Positions 62,682 through 64,000 of a stretch of 64,000 nt of DNA are shown here, in pieces. Location: assembly GCA_019914945.1 (NCBI GenBank), contig CM034111.1, positions 4,836,001-4,900,000 on the forward strand. The letters run 5' to 3'. The notes beneath the pieces are model-generated. The model worked only from the letters and a program-made list of their open reading frames with translations. It was not told the DNA's origin and made no database searches. Source of the DNA: Typha latifolia (Eukaryota; Streptophyta; Magnoliopsida; Poales; Typhaceae). Each line of letters opens with the position of its first letter. The first letter of the stretch is position 1. The position numbers and the translations under genes are program-made.

Positions 62682-63240
62682 TCTCCCACTGGCACACACA
62701 CAAACCACACAAGGTGGCGCACGGCGGGCCGAGACAGCCAATAGCGAAAAAGTCCTTCACTTAGGTCGGCGGCCAAGGTGAGGAGTCGCTTGACGATTCC
62801 GGCCACAATGGCACCAATGGATGCCACTAAGGGCATCTACGCAAGGAGGGAAAGGTTTCCAATTGGTCGTGGAAGGGCGACATTGACGGGGATGGTCGGG
62901 AACACAACAGGTTGGGAAAGAATACATGAAGCGGCAAGATCGACTAGAGTAGCCGATGTCGAGGGACACCTTTCCATGGACGGTGGTCATGGCAAATGCC
63001 AAAACCAACAACCAGACCACGAGAGCCCTCATCAACAAAACCTAAAGAATCTATATGAGAAGACAAAGATGATAGGCTAGAGGGGATGCAATTGGAGCCA
63101 CCAATGATGACCGAAGGTACGTAGAGAAGTCGATGAAGAGAGGCTACAAGGTGTAGCCTCCAACGAAAGCCTAAAGTACCCGTGTAGCTTACCCATGACA
63201 TGATGACACTAAGGGGAAGCTTCTCGGATCAGCATGGGAG
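62682..63240. mobile_element. GC-rich repeat segment right of solo LTR 2
   Basis: Continuation of the host sequence split by solo LTR 2 (58900-59469 joins here), again GC-rich. It carries an unusual minus-strand open frame, 62757-63038, of 93 codons with a hydrophobic start and seven cysteines. Because it lies in repeat-derived DNA I do not annotate it as a gene. Confidence 0.45.
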
Positions 63241-64000
63241 AGACATGAGTTCATCAGCCGACAAAATTAGTGAATGAAGGTGGAAACCATCGATTATTAT
63301 AGATATCTACATATCATCTTACGTGATATCTAATTGAATAAATAGTTTGCAATTCACTTATATAGGAATATTGTTTGGTGTACCTACACAATTCAAAAAT
63401 ACGAGTTTGTTCATCAATAATCCCTGTTAATAGTGAAGCAAATACAACTTACTATTGTACGAAAACTTCAAAAAGTGTCATTCGAAATAGATGATCTCTA
63501 GAATAACGACCTCATTTAGACAAATGATTTCTTAGACCATCTTATGTTTTCTTCCATAGCTCAATAGGCAAAAGAGGGACATTTCTTGAATGAGAGACAA
63601 TTCCTAATCAGCCTGCTATTTTGAGCTATTGATTCATGTTCTCAATCTGAAATAGGTATGGAAATGATAGCTTTCTTGAAACATTTTTTTTTTCTTCTAT
63701 TGAATAAACCAATGAGCAAGACTATTATTTCATTTTCATTGTTTAAATAGAATTACGGTATAAGATTACTTTCGACCCCAGTACTTCATATTGTCTCACT
63801 TAACCACCCTCTAATTATGACTAATGTGAAACTTTTTTTGTATCTTTTAGGCAAAAGTGAACCTTGAATGCACTTATTTGCATTCGAAACATGGATTTGT
63901 GACTTCTGTGCTTATATCGAGGGTACTTTTAAATGGGATTTTACACCTTATCTAGAGGAGATATATAAGGGCTAATTAACCTTACTCTAAATAGTTGTCA
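63241..64000. other. AT-rich spacer at the right edge
   Basis: No coding sequence, RNA gene or clear repeat was recognised. Confidence 0.5.

Noticed and set aside
1..64000. tRNA, rRNA, CRISPR arrays, organelle-derived inserts, integrated viral genes
   Set aside because: None recognised by eye on either strand; a tRNAscan/Infernal run and organelle-genome alignment would be needed to exclude small ones.

Overview
The window is nuclear DNA of a flowering plant. Its protein-coding genes are split by many introns, its proteins are typical plant forms (TOPLESS, a vacuolar H+-pyrophosphatase, a heparanase-like glycosidase), and its spacers are AT-rich and full of transposon remains. The GC-rich first exons at 5072, 25250 and 43935 suggest a non-grass monocot, but that is only an inference.

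Layout. 20-1746 (+): C-terminal WD40 exons of a TOPLESS-family corepressor, cut by the left edge. 5072-16662 (+): a ten-exon COG0523/CobW-type GTPase with a histidine-rich loop and a probable organelle-targeting N-terminus. 16.7-25.2 kb: spacer holding a non-autonomous hAT-type element with an exact 8-bp target duplication (20445-21178). 25250-28621 (+): a nine-exon heparanase-like GH79 glycosidase with one GC-AG intron. 29673-33862 (-): a six-exon calcineurin-B-like EF-hand protein, tail to tail with the glycosidase. 34963-35515: a 5'-truncated LINE 3' end (RNase H remnant plus A-rich tail) flanked by a 16-bp duplication. 37266-37518 (+): a decayed last exon of a 2-oxoglutarate dioxygenase. 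38138-43935 (-): an eight-exon type I vacuolar H+-pyrophosphatase, with a TATA box and an inverted pair of ABRE-like ACGTGTC motifs upstream.

From about 44.8 kb to the right edge I recognise no conventional gene. This part holds microsatellites, one or two MITE-like elements, a 53-codon ORF that could encode a small secreted peptide (46604-46765), and a nested retrotransposon block (52.1-63.2 kb). The block contains two LTR-like units of one family, 53103-55890 and 59475-62676. Each has TG...CA-type ends and its own 5-bp target duplication (CTAAG, TAGAA), so I read them as two independent solo LTRs. They sit inside older, related repeat sequence, parts of which lie in inverted orientation around 56.93 kb.

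The genes look like independent housekeeping or regulatory loci and I see no shared pathway. The joined exon models were built by hand from GT-AG (once GC-AG) junctions, reading-frame continuity and remembered family sequence. They give 457, 540, 175 and 763 residues for the four complete genes, all close to family-typical lengths. No tRNA, rRNA, CRISPR array or organelle insertion was recognised.
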